A stretch of 64,000 bases of DNA, taken from the NCBI GenBank assembly GCA_009843505.1, contig VYDI01000049.1:62001-126000 (forward strand). The letters run 5' to 3'. This stretch comes from Holophagales bacterium. GTDB taxonomy: Bacteria > Acidobacteriota > Thermoanaerobaculia > Multivoradales > Multivoraceae. A program made the translations under genes and the position numbers. Every line of letters begins with the position of its first letter. The stretch's first letter is position 1. The notes beneath the pieces were generated by a model. That model saw only the letters and a program-made list of their open reading frames with translations. It was not told where the DNA came from and searched no databases. Below are positions 16,086-23,843 of the stretch, piece by piece.

Positions 16086-17726
16086 ATGACCATCGCACCC
16101 GTCGATCTCTTCATCATCGTCGTCTACCTGCTGGGCATCCTGTTCGTCGGCCTGTGGTCGGTGCGCAAGATCAAGCGGCAGACCAGCGAGTCGTACTTCC
16201 TGGCGAGCCGCAACCTGAAGTGGCCGGTGGTGGGGGCCGCGCTCTTCGCTTCGAACATCTCGACGATTCACCTGGTCGGGCTCGCCGAGAGCGGCTTCGG
16301 CGTCGGCATGGTCGTCGGCAACTACGAGTGGATGGCGTCGTTCACGATCATCCTGCTCAGCCTCGTCTTCGTGCCGATCTACTTCAAGAGCCGGATCACG
16401 ACGCTGCCCGAGTTCATGGAGCGGCGCTACAGCCCGACCGCCCGGACCACGCTCTCCTTCATGTTCATCATGTCGGCGATGCTGATCCACATCGGCATCA
16501 GCCTCTACGCCGGCGCCGCCGTGTTCGAGCGGTTCTTCGGCATCCCGTCCTTTGCGTCGATCGCGATGATCTCGATCATCACGGTGATCTACACCGTGGT
16601 CGGGGGCCTGCGCGCCGTCGTCGTCACCGAGACGATCCAGACCGTCATCCTGCTCGGCGGTGCCATCCTGATCACGGTCATCGCGATGACCAGGCTGTCC
16701 GGCGTGGGGATCGACTCCTATGGCGATCTCCTCGAGGCGACGAAGCCGAACCAGCTCAGCATGATTCACCTCCCCGGAGAAGAGGGATTCGACCCCGGAT
16801 CGATCTGGTACGGCTTCCTGCTCGGCTTCCCCATCCTCGGCCTCTGGTACTGGTGCACCGACCAGACGATCGTTCAACGGGTTCTGGGTGCCGGGACCCT
16901 GCGCGACGCGCAGCACGGCGCGCTGTTCGCCTCCCTGCTCAAGTTCCTGCCGCCGCTCTTCATGGTCCTGCCGGGCGTGTTCGCCTACGTGCTGTTCAAG
17001 GACATCATCGCCGAGCCGACGGACGCCCTGCCGACCCTGATCACCGAGCTGCTGCCGACCGGGCTCATCGGCATCATGGCGGCGGCGCTGCTCGCGGCGC
17101 TGATGAGCACGATCGCCGCCGCCGTGAACAGCACCGGGACGCTGGTCGCCGTCGACATCGCCAAGCACTTCCGGCCCGGCCTGTCCGAAACGTCGCAGGT
17201 GCGCATCGGGCGGATCAGCTCGGTCGTCGTCATGAGCGTCGCGATCGCCTGGTCCACCCAGGGCGAGCGGTTCGGCTCCATCTTCGAAGCGATCAACAAG
17301 CTACCGGCGCAGTTCATCGCCCCTCCCATCGCGACGGTGCTCCTCTGGGGCGTCTTCTGGCGCCGCGGAACGCGTCAGGCGGGGACGTTCACCCTGCTCT
17401 TCGGCTTCGTGGCCGGCTTCATCATCTTCCTGTTCGACATGGGCTTCGGCTTCCTCGGCGGCGTTCAGTACGTCTCCGACCCCGTGAACGGCCTGGGGAT
17501 CCCGTTTCTGCTCCAGGCGTGGTGGTACTTCTGCACCCTGAGTCTCATCTACGTGGGAGTCAGCCTGGCGACCCCGCCGCCGAAGCCCGAGCAGATCGAC
17601 GGCCTGACCTGGGACAAGCCCTACGCGTTCCTGACCCGATCGGAGATCACGGGCGTCCGCGACCCGCGACTGCTGGCGGGGTTGCTGGCTGTTGCTCTGG
17701 TGGCGATGTACGTGCTGATGCGGTAG
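16086..17726 (+). CDS. Sodium:solute symporter (SSS family)
   Basis: A 546-residue inner-membrane protein with about 13 hydrophobic segments. The N-terminal part shows the SSS pattern: a first helix F-I-I-V-V-Y-L-L-G, then the S-E-S-Y-F-L-A-S-R-N-L loop and the F-A-S-N-I-S-T-I-H helix that in this family contributes to the sodium site. The conserved G-Y-G-F / W-Y-W-C-T-D-Q segment is in the middle. Members import sugars, sialic acid, amino acids or small carboxylates with sodium. Divergent orientation from a sugar-oxidising-type protein suggests a carbohydrate substrate, which is inference. The ATG at 16086 places the first membrane helix at residue 8. Confidence 0.9.
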   Translation: MTIAPVDLFIIVVYLLGILFVGLWSVRKIKRQTSESYFLASRNLKWPVVGAALFASNISTIHLVGLAESGFGVGMVVGNYEWMASFTIILLSLVFVPIYFKSRITTLPEFMERRYSPTARTTLSFMFIMSAMLIHIGISLYAGAAVFERFFGIPSFASIAMISIITVIYTVVGGLRAVVVTETIQTVILLGGAILITVIAMTRLSGVGIDSYGDLLEATKPNQLSMIHLPGEEGFDPGSIWYGFLLGFPILGLWYWCTDQTIVQRVLGAGTLRDAQHGALFASLLKFLPPLFMVLPGVFAYVLFKDIIAEPTDALPTLITELLPTGLIGIMAAALLAALMSTIAAAVNSTGTLVAVDIAKHFRPGLSETSQVRIGRISSVVVMSVAIAWSTQGERFGSIFEAINKLPAQFIAPPIATVLLWGVFWRRGTRQAGTFTLLFGFVAGFIIFLFDMGFGFLGGVQYVSDPVNGLGIPFLLQAWWYFCTLSLIYVGVSLATPPPKPEQIDGLTWDKPYAFLTRSEITGVRDPRLLAGLLAVALVAMYVLMR

Positions 17727-17822
17727 GGCGAAGCGGCCCCCCCGTCCGAAACCCGGGGCAAGCCAGGCAGTCCAAGAGACGGGCTCAAGATCCGTCCTAG
17801 CCCTATGAAGGGCGGGAAAGCG

Positions 17823-18518
17823 ATGCAGAGCACAGCAGTAGAATGGCGGGAAGCACGACGCAAGCTTGAGGAAGTCGGGTTCGACCCGAGTCAGGCTGAG
17901 GCGCTGGTCGAGATGGTGAGCAGCCGCGAGCAACAGCTGGCAACGAGGGACGACGTAGCTGTCCTTAGGGGCGATGTCGCCGTACTCAAGCACGACGTCG
18001 CTCTGCTCAAGGACGATGTCGCCGATCTGAAGGTCGGAATGGCCTCGATCGAGGGCCGTCTGGATGGCCTCACGGCTGTAGTCGACGCCCTAAGGCGCGA
18101 AGTACGGGACCGCCACGAGAGCCTGAGGAAGGAGCTCAACGCTCGAATCGACGCCCTGGAGGTCAGCGTAGGCGCACGTCTGGAAGCGTTCAGCAGCGAG
18201 TTGAACGGCCGGATGACGGCGTTGGAAGGTGATCTAACCGGCCGGATGACCGCGTTGGAAGCTGGTGTAACCGGCCGGATGACCGCGTTGGAAGCTGGTG
18301 TAACCGGCCGGATGACCGAGCTGGAAGCTGGTGTAACCGGCCGGATGGCCGCGTTGGAAGCTGGTGTAACCGGCCGGATGACCGCGCTGGAAGGCGGCCT
18401 GACCGGCAGGATGGACGGCCTCGGCAGTCAACTGACGACGATCAAGTGGTTCCTCGGCGCCATGATCGCCATGATGGCGCCGGCCACGGTGGCGCTCGTT
18501 CGCCTGGCTTTCCTGTAG
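17823..18518 (+). CDS. Hendecad coiled-coil protein with C-terminal membrane anchor
   Basis: 231 residues from ATG 17823; ATG 17805 in the same frame would add six. The first third is charged helix with repeats of (V/L)-L-K-x-D-V-A. Residues 127-203 are seven consecutive 11-residue repeats, consensus T-G-R-M-T-A-L-E-A-G-V, encoded by 33-bp DNA repeats. A single C-terminal hydrophobic helix (F-L-G-A-M-I-A-M-M-A-P) closes the protein. The layout, a long coiled coil plus tail anchor, resembles DUF1640/CCDC90-like proteins, but I cannot assign it firmly. An 11-residue period favours a right-handed coiled coil. It stands alone between the symporter and a Tat protein, with no obvious partner. Confidence 0.75.
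   Translation: MQSTAVEWREARRKLEEVGFDPSQAEALVEMVSSREQQLATRDDVAVLRGDVAVLKHDVALLKDDVADLKVGMASIEGRLDGLTAVVDALRREVRDRHESLRKELNARIDALEVSVGARLEAFSSELNGRMTALEGDLTGRMTALEAGVTGRMTALEAGVTGRMTELEAGVTGRMAALEAGVTGRMTALEGGLTGRMDGLGSQLTTIKWFLGAMIAMMAPATVALVRLAFL
18201..18431 (+). repeat. Seven tandem 33-bp repeats inside a coding region
   Basis: Units start at 18201, 18234, 18267, 18300, 18333, 18366 and 18399. The middle copies differ by only one to three bases, pointing to recent slippage or unequal recombination. The period is a multiple of three, so copy-number changes keep the frame. Confidence 0.95.
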
Positions 18519-18550
18519 GCGGCGGCTGCCCGCGGACGCCGAGACGATCG

Positions 18551-19975
18551 GTGGAGCCGAAAGGAGGACGCCTGCCTTTCCCTCTTGCGCGACGCGACTT
18601 TCTCCGGGCGTCCCTCATCGGGTTCGGCGCCAGCCTCGGACTACCGTCCTGGGGCGCGCAACGGGCCAGTGACCGCGACCGCTTCGGCGGCTGGACCGGG
18701 CTGAGGTTCGACGCCACCGGCTTCTTTCGCACCGAGCACGACGGACGGCGCTGGTGGCTGGTCACTCCCGAAGGCCACGCCTTCATCAGTTGGGGCGTCA
18801 ACCACTACCACGCGAACTGGTGGGCGCAGGACTACAACCGGGATCACTGGCTGCGGCGGTTCGGCGCGGAGGAGGTGTACGACCGGGCCTGGAACCGGGG
18901 GTTCCGCGAGGCCGCCCTGGCCGATCTGCGCAGGCTGGGCCTCAATACCCTGGGCATTCACACAAACGCCACGATGCTCACCCACCCGCCGGGTCAGGCC
19001 CGGTTTCCCTTCGTCGCTCCGTATGAGCCGCTGGTGCTGTCGCACTATCTCAAGCCCCAGCCCGATGCCTACGCGGACATCTTCGCCCCCGGGTTCGAAG
19101 CGCGGTGCGAGCGCACGGCCCGGCGAGTCGCCGCGCCCTACCGTGACGACCCCATGGTGCTGGGCTACTGCATGGCCGACTGTCCGCCCCTGACCGACAA
19201 CGAGGCGGAATGGAACGGCAGCACCACGTGGCCCCGCCGGTTACGTAACCTCGCCGCCGAGGCACCCGGCAAGCAGGCCTACGTCGACTTCATGCGTGAG
19301 CGCTATGGCGACGTGTCCGGTTTCAACGCCACCTACAGCACCCGCTTCGCGGCGTGGCCGGACCTGCTCGAGGCAAGAGACTGGCGGCCTGATGAAGCCC
19401 CCGCGAACGAGGCGGAGCGCCGCGACAACGAGGCGTTCCTGCTGCTCTGCGTCGAGCGCTACTACTCGGTAGCCAGAGCCGCCCTGCGCCGCGCCGACCC
19501 GAACCACCTCTTCCTGGGCGACAAGATCAACGGTGACACGGACGGGCTCCACTCGATCGCGGCCGTGACGAGCCGGTTCACCGACCTGGTGAACACTCAG
19601 CACTACGCCCGCTGGGAGGGTCAGCGCGAGACGATGGATCGGCTGACGGACACTGTGGGGCAGCCTTTCCTGAACGGCGACGCCGCCTACACCACGCCGA
19701 CCAGGACGATGCCCAATCCCCATGGACAGCACGCGCGCAACATGGCCGAACGCGCCCTCTGGACCCGGGAGTTCATGGAGAACGCGACCGCCCGTCCCGA
19801 CTTCGTCGGCTGGCATATGTGCGGGATGATCGACACCGCGAACACCATGCCCGGCAAGGAGCAGGCTCAGCACCAGGGTCTGATGACGACCCGCGGCGAG
19901 TTCTATCCGGAGATGGAAGCGACGGTCCGCGACATCTCGGACCGCCTCTACGTCCTCGCCACCGGGCAGGCGTGA
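18551..19975 (+). CDS. Tat-exported TIM-barrel glycoside hydrolase-like protein (agarase-like)
   Basis: About 474 residues. A twin-arginine signal (A-R-R-D-F-L-R-A-S) precedes a hydrophobic stretch. The mature start W-W-L-V-T-P-E-G-H-A-F-I-S-W-G-V-N resembles the opening strand of GH50/GH42-like agarase barrels. The acid/base region is unusual: L-G-Y-C-M-A-D-C-P precedes T-D-N-E-A-E-W, so the Glu of T-D-N-E is the best candidate. I see no clear nucleophile glutamate, so the activity is uncertain. The start is ambiguous: GTG 18551 has no good ribosome site, whereas AAGGAGG at 18561-18567 points to an in-frame CTG at 18572, giving L-P-F-P-L-A-R-R. It ends before a leftward aminotransferase, with a composite repeat between. 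Confidence 0.72.
   Translation: MEPKGGRLPFPLARRDFLRASLIGFGASLGLPSWGAQRASDRDRFGGWTGLRFDATGFFRTEHDGRRWWLVTPEGHAFISWGVNHYHANWWAQDYNRDHWLRRFGAEEVYDRAWNRGFREAALADLRRLGLNTLGIHTNATMLTHPPGQARFPFVAPYEPLVLSHYLKPQPDAYADIFAPGFEARCERTARRVAAPYRDDPMVLGYCMADCPPLTDNEAEWNGSTTWPRRLRNLAAEAPGKQAYVDFMRERYGDVSGFNATYSTRFAAWPDLLEARDWRPDEAPANEAERRDNEAFLLLCVERYYSVARAALRRADPNHLFLGDKINGDTDGLHSIAAVTSRFTDLVNTQHYARWEGQRETMDRLTDTVGQPFLNGDAAYTTPTRTMPNPHGQHARNMAERALWTREFMENATARPDFVGWHMCGMIDTANTMPGKEQAQHQGLMTTRGEFYPEMEATVRDISDRLYVLATGQA
18561..18567 (+). promoter_or_regulatory. Strong ribosome binding site pointing to a CTG start
   Basis: AAGGAGG lies four bases before an in-frame CTG at 18572, just ahead of the twin-arginine motif of the Tat protein. 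The nearest ATG/GTG in frame is upstream of this site. Confidence 0.5.
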
Positions 19976-20000
19976 GCCGGGCAACGTAGAAGGTCCAGAG

Positions 20001-20115
20001 GCCGGCGCTTCGCGCCGGATGCCGGCGGGAACCCGTGTGGCGCGATCCGCGCCACACGCGTCACAGTCCGTGCGCCCGTCATCGGGCGCACGGATGACAC
20101 GCCGGCGCACCCAGT
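20001..20115 (+). repeat. Palindromic repeat, copy 4, split by a 69-bp nested insert
   Basis: The left part (20001-20030) and right part (20100-20115) together make one consensus repeat. Between them sit 69 bases holding two other perfect hairpins. One is an 11-bp stem with an ATC loop (20034-20058). The other is a 12-bp stem with a TCAT loop (20067-20094). The right end abuts the aminotransferase stop codon region. Confidence 0.85.
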
Positions 20116-20116
20116 C

Positions 20117-21340
20117 TCAGCCGTGCAGGTGTCGGAACGCCTTCTCCGTTCCGGCGAGCGCCTGCTCGATGTCGGCCTCCGTGTGGGCAACCGACAGGAA
20201 CATGTTGTGCCAGGGGTGCAGGTAGACGCCCTGGTCGAGGGCGGCGCTGCAGAAGGCGAATCCCTTCTCTCTCCTGTCGTCGTCTTCGAACAGGACCGCC
20301 GGCATCTGCGGCGGTCCGGTCTGGCGGATCGGGTGACCGTAGCGACGCGCCTGCTCCTCCAGGCCGTCCCTGAACTGCTGCCCCAGCCGCTCCACGACGG
20401 CCGGCGCGTCGACTTCGGCCAGCAGGTCGAGGGTCTCGATCGCCGCGGCGAAGGGCGCGGCCTGGTACCAGAACGAGCCGGTGACGAAGACGCGCGTCGC
20501 GGCCTCGCGGTACGTCTCGTTGCCGAGGATGGCGGCCACGGGTTCGCCGTTGCCGATCGCCTTGCCCCAGGCCGAGAGGTCCGGCTGAACGCCGAACGCG
20601 GACCAGCTCGCGTCGAGCGACAGGCGCAGCCCGGCCCGCACGTCGTCCAGGATGAGGGCCGCGCCCTCGGCGTCGCAGATCTCGCGCACGCGGCGCGCGA
20701 AGGCGAGATCGGGCAGTTCCTGGTCGTGGCCGGCGTCATGCCTGAAGGCGGACACGACGATGCCCGCGAGGTCGCCGGTCGCCGCCTGGGCCGCCGCGTC
20801 GAGGCTGGCTACGTCGTTGTAGCGGTACGTCGGGAAGTGGACGTGATCCTCCGCCGGCGTGCCCCTCGACATCCGGTTGGCCCAGGGCGCGGCACCGTGG
20901 TACGCGCCCTCGGCCACGAGGATCTTGCGCTTCTCGCTGCGCGCGCGAGCCACCATGTTGCAGACGGTCGTCGCGTCGTTGCCGTTCTTCCCGAAGATGG
21001 CCCACTCGGCGTGGCTGACCTGCCGCACGAAGCGCTCGGCCAGGTCGACGATGAGCGCCGGGGGGCCGTTCGCGATGTCGAGCCGGTCGCGCTGCGCGTC
21101 GGCCGCGGCCCGAATGCGCGGATTGCCGTAGCCGGCGATCATCGGGCCGAACGAGCACATGAAGTCGATGTACTCGTTGCCGTCCGCGTCCCAGAGGCGG
21201 CAGCCCTCCGCCCGCTCGAAGTACTGCGGATACCGGGGCGGCAGGAGGCGGTACGTGGACATGTGTCCGTACATACCGCCGGGGAGCACCCGCTCGCCGC
21301 GTGACTTGAGCGCCCGGTTCCGATCGAGCAAGGCGGTCAG
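20117..21340 (-). CDS. Class III aminotransferase (glutamate-1-semialdehyde aminomutase-like)
   Basis: About 407 residues of a PLP-dependent fold-type I enzyme. The N-terminal V-L-P-G-G-M-Y-G-H block, the F-G-K-N-G-N-D-A phosphate/cofactor segment, the L-I-L-D-D-V-R-A-G strand and the S-A-W-G-K-A-I-G-N-G motif (Lys as Schiff-base residue) are all present. Relatives move amino groups on semialdehydes or other omega-amino compounds; there is no haem pathway context, so a role in tetrapyrrole synthesis is unlikely. The start is uncertain. CTG 21340 overlaps the DUF2911 stop as CTGA and yields T-A-L-L-D-R-N-R-A-L-K, the usual start region; TTG 21331 and GTG 21382 or 21397 are alternatives. It is co-transcribed with DUF2911. 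Confidence 0.85.
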   Translation of the reverse strand: MTALLDRNRALKSRGERVLPGGMYGHMSTYRLLPPRYPQYFERAEGCRLWDADGNEYIDFMCSFGPMIAGYGNPRIRAAADAQRDRLDIANGPPALIVDLAERFVRQVSHAEWAIFGKNGNDATTVCNMVARARSEKRKILVAEGAYHGAAPWANRMSRGTPAEDHVHFPTYRYNDVASLDAAAQAATGDLAGIVVSAFRHDAGHDQELPDLAFARRVREICDAEGAALILDDVRAGLRLSLDASWSAFGVQPDLSAWGKAIGNGEPVAAILGNETYREAATRVFVTGSFWYQAAPFAAAIETLDLLAEVDAPAVVERLGQQFRDGLEEQARRYGHPIRQTGPPQMPAVLFEDDDRREKGFAFCSAALDQGVYLHPWHNMFLSVAHTEADIEQALAGTEKAFRHLHG

Positions 21341-21870
21341 CCCGCCTTCTTCACCTCGAACGGCACGGCGAGCCTCTCCCACTGCATCGCGACCCACGAA
21401 TCGACGATCACGAATTCCATCTCCTCCACGTGCTGGCCGATGGTCTTCGGCGTGGCGCTAACCCGCAGCGCGTCCTGACCGGCGTCGTGCCGGAAGGCGC
21501 CCCACTGCTTCGCGACCTTGTTGAAGATGACGGTCCACTCGTTCTCGCCCGGCTCGGTGAAGAGGGCATAGGTGCCGGCCGCCAGCTTCTGACCGCCGAT
21601 CTCGACGTCGGCACTGAAGGTGATCGTGGTCGCCTCGTCGGCGCCGGTCCGCCAGACCTGGCCGTAGGGAACCAGGCCGCCCCAGATCGTCCGGCCCTTC
21701 ACCTTGGGGCGTCCGTACTCCACCGTGATGGAGACGCCGTCGATCTTCCCCTTCACCATCCCGTTCTTGCTCGCCCTGTCGGCATCGTCGGCGCGCTGCG
21801 CCATGGCGGGAAGAGCCGTGACCAGCAAGGCCGCGAAGATCATCGGAATCGTTGCTCGGTACTTGTGCAT
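21337..21870 (-). CDS. DUF2911 domain protein, exported
   Basis: 177 residues with a clear Sec signal peptide (A-L-P-A-M-A-Q). The DUF2911 region holds the hallmark V-E-Y-G-R-P-x-V-K-G-R, W-G-G-L-V-P-Y-G-x-V-W-R-T-G-A-D-E-A-T and the A-G-T-Y-A-L-F-T strand. It is a small all-beta periplasmic domain of unknown function, common in Bacteroidota and Acidobacteriota. A GGAGGAC ribosome site sits three bases before the ATG. It is first in a two-gene leftward unit with the aminotransferase and divergent from the second sulfatase by 55 bases. Confidence 0.9.
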   Translation of the reverse strand: MHKYRATIPMIFAALLVTALPAMAQRADDADRASKNGMVKGKIDGVSITVEYGRPKVKGRTIWGGLVPYGQVWRTGADEATTITFSADVEIGGQKLAAGTYALFTEPGENEWTVIFNKVAKQWGAFRHDAGQDALRVSATPKTIGQHVEEMEFVIVDSWVAMQWERLAVPFEVKKAG

Positions 21871-21925
21871 GTCGTCCTCCAGCTAGAGAGTGTTCTGTTC
21901 GCTCGCGACCGTAGGATAGACGGAA

Positions 21926-23299
21926 ATGCTGAAACAGTTCGCTTCTCTTGTCGCCGCGCTGTTCGTCGCGGTCCTCGCCTGCCACCCCGCAGCCGAGAAC
22001 GAGCCGCCCAACGTCGTCCTCCTCATGGCCGACGACATGGGCTGGGCGCAGACTGGCTACTACGGCCATCCACTGCTCCAGACGCCCCATCTCGACGCGA
22101 TGGCCGGTGCCGGGCTGCGCATGGACCGGTTCTACGCCGGCGCGCCCAGTTGCACCCCGACACGGGCGACGGTGTTGACCGGGCGCACGAACGATCGCAC
22201 CGGGGCCTTCCGCGTCGGCGACTCGATCAACAAGCAGGAGAAGACGCTCGCCGTGGCGTTCCGCCAGGCCGGTTACGCGACGGCTCACTTCGGCAAGTGG
22301 CACCTGAACCAGGTCCACCCGAGCGGCGACAATCCGCTCCCCGGAGACGACCCTCACAATCCCGGCGAACTCGGCTTCGACTACTGGCTGAGCCACACGA
22401 ACCAGTTCAACCTGGACCCCGTCTTCAGTCAGAGCGGAGTGCCGAAGCAGTTCGAGGGCGACTCGTCGGAGATCCTGGTCGCCGAAGCACTCCGCTACAT
22501 CTCGGAGCAGCGGGAGAACGGGAAGCCGGTGTTCGCGGTGATCTGGTACGCCTCACCGCACCGGCCCTTCGGCGCCTTCCCGGAAGACGAGGAGCCCTTC
22601 GCGTCCCTGGACGACGCCTCGAAGACCCACCACGCCGAGATCGTCGCGATGGACCGCTCCATCGGTGCTCTCCGCGACGGCCTGCGCGAACTCGGCATCG
22701 CCGACAACACCCTGGTCTGGTTCACCAGCGACAACGGCGGCCTGCCCGACATCTCCTACGGCCCCGAGCATCCCGGCGTACGCCCCGACACCACCGGCCA
22801 CCTGCGCGGCTTCAAGAAGGACTTCTACGAGGGCGGCCTGCGCGTGCCGACGATCATCGAATGGCCAGGCGGCATCGCCCCGAGGATCACGAGTTTCCCC
22901 GCCAGCACGATGGACATCTTCCCGACCCTGATCGAGGTCGCCGGGCTCGACCCGTCGTCGATCAACGAGGTCCACGACGGCATCTCCATTGCCGGCGTGT
23001 TCGAGTCCGAGCCCGCTCGCCGGGAGCAGCCCATCGGCTTCCGCGCCAGCGGCGGCCTCGCCTGGCTCGACAACGACGTCAAGCTGGTGCGGAACTACTT
23101 CTCCGACCCGACCGATCCCTTCGAGCTCTACAACGTGATCGACGATCCCGGGGAAGACGACAACCTGATCGAGCAGCAGCCCGAAGTCGCAGCCCGCATG
23201 CGGGCGGAGCTCGATGCCTGGAACCGGTCCGTCGACAAGAGTGTCACTGGCGCCGACTACCCGGAGGGCAGGGTGCTGCCTTCGGGCCGCGACAGCTAG
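21926..23299 (+). CDS. Lipoprotein sulfatase
   Basis: 457 residues. The N-terminal signal ends in a lipobox-like V-L-A-C19, so the protein is likely lipid-anchored. The sulfatase core opens with N-V-V-L-L-M-A-D-D-M-G. The formylglycine motif is C76-T-P-T-R. G-K-W-H-L and W-F-T-S-D-N-G-G follow in order. It is shorter than the 5838 enzyme and lacks its C-terminal extension. AGGA at 21913-21916 precedes the ATG. It is divergent from DUF2911 and followed by a reverse-oriented palindromic repeat. Cys-type sulfatases need a formylglycine-generating enzyme or radical-SAM maturase, not encoded here. Confidence 0.9.
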   Translation: MLKQFASLVAALFVAVLACHPAAENEPPNVVLLMADDMGWAQTGYYGHPLLQTPHLDAMAGAGLRMDRFYAGAPSCTPTRATVLTGRTNDRTGAFRVGDSINKQEKTLAVAFRQAGYATAHFGKWHLNQVHPSGDNPLPGDDPHNPGELGFDYWLSHTNQFNLDPVFSQSGVPKQFEGDSSEILVAEALRYISEQRENGKPVFAVIWYASPHRPFGAFPEDEEPFASLDDASKTHHAEIVAMDRSIGALRDGLRELGIADNTLVWFTSDNGGLPDISYGPEHPGVRPDTTGHLRGFKKDFYEGGLRVPTIIEWPGGIAPRITSFPASTMDIFPTLIEVAGLDPSSINEVHDGISIAGVFESEPARREQPIGFRASGGLAWLDNDVKLVRNYFSDPTDPFELYNVIDDPGEDDNLIEQQPEVAARMRAELDAWNRSVDKSVTGADYPEGRVLPSGRDS

Positions 23300-23330
23300 G
23301 AGTCTGTGCCGGAGAACCTCGACCGTCCAG

Positions 23331-23377
23331 ACTGGGTGCGCCGGCGTCCCCGCCGGCATCCGGCGCGCCAGCGCCGG
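23331..23377 (-). repeat. Double-hairpin palindromic repeat, copy 5, reverse orientation
   Basis: An almost consensus copy read on the minus strand, starting with the inverted tail ACTGGGTG. It marks the left edge of the 23.3-25.7 kb islet; copy 6 on the other side is in the opposite orientation. Confidence 0.9.
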
Positions 23378-23410
23378 TTCCGACTCCGCCAGAGCACCCT
23401 GCGTCATCTA

Positions 23411-23620
23411 CTACTCCAGGAGCTTCCCCAACTCCTCGTTCTCGCGCATCGAGTCTTCCAGATGCTGAAGGGCGTCCGCCCGTACACGCCGCCGCGCTAC
23501 GTACTCCTCCATTGCCTCGGAGAGCACTTCGGAAACGCTCCGTCTGGTCTCCCTTGCCAGGTTGCGGAGTTCGTTCCAGACCGCCTCGTCGACCCTTGAA
23601 CTGATCCTGATCGTGGTCAA
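23411..23620 (-). CDS. Ribbon-helix-helix (CopG-like) protein, putative antitoxin or repressor
   Basis: 69 residues. M-T-T-I-R-I-S-S-R-V-D forms the DNA-binding beta strand. Two helices follow (V-W-N-E-L-R-N-L-A and V-S-E-V-L-S-E-A-M-E-E-Y), the classical RHH fold, and then a charged C-terminal helix. It starts at TTG 23620, with GGGAGG upstream, in a TTGA overlap with the stop of the HicB-like gene. The two are therefore translated together. In many HicB antitoxins an RHH domain is fused to the HicB fold; here the two parts are separate proteins. No toxin gene is adjacent. Confidence 0.78.
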   Translation of the reverse strand: MTTIRISSRVDEAVWNELRNLARETRRSVSEVLSEAMEEYVARRRVRADALQHLEDSMRENEELGKLLE

Positions 23621-23835
23621 CGGTACGCCTCCCGTTTCATCTCTTGGGGGCGTGGCGCCTCTTCCCCGTTCCTTCGCATCTCTTCTACGCAGTCGGAAAC
23701 CAGCTCTCGGACGCCCTCCAGCGCTTCATCAGATGTCGGTGCCAGCCAGCTCAGTGACGGGAACTCGAGGCAGAGGCCCACGTACTCGCCGTCTTCGGCC
23801 GACCAAGTGACTTCGTAGGAGTAACGCTCGCTCAT
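23617..23835 (-). CDS. HicB-like antitoxin-fold protein
   Basis: 72 residues with the HicB partial RNase H-like pattern: Y-S-Y-E-V-T-W-S-A-E-D-G-E-Y-V-G, then a L-E-F-P-S-L-S-W-L-A-P-T strand and the helix S-D-E-A-L-E-G-V-R-E-L-V. Length and layout match HicB domain proteins that neutralise HicA mRNA interferases. The 60-residue HicA partner (dsRBD-like with a catalytic His) is not found on either side. This is therefore an orphan, or it works with the coupled RHH protein as a two-part regulator. Confidence 0.75.
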   Translation of the reverse strand: MSERYSYEVTWSAEDGEYVGLCLEFPSLSWLAPTSDEALEGVRELVSDCVEEMRRNGEEAPRPQEMKREAYR

Positions 23836-23843
23836 TGCGCCTA

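Noticed and set aside
20117..21340. hemL (glutamate-1-semialdehyde aminomutase) of haem synthesis
   Set aside because: Family resemblance only. There are no haem pathway neighbours, and the gene is paired with an exported DUF2911 protein.
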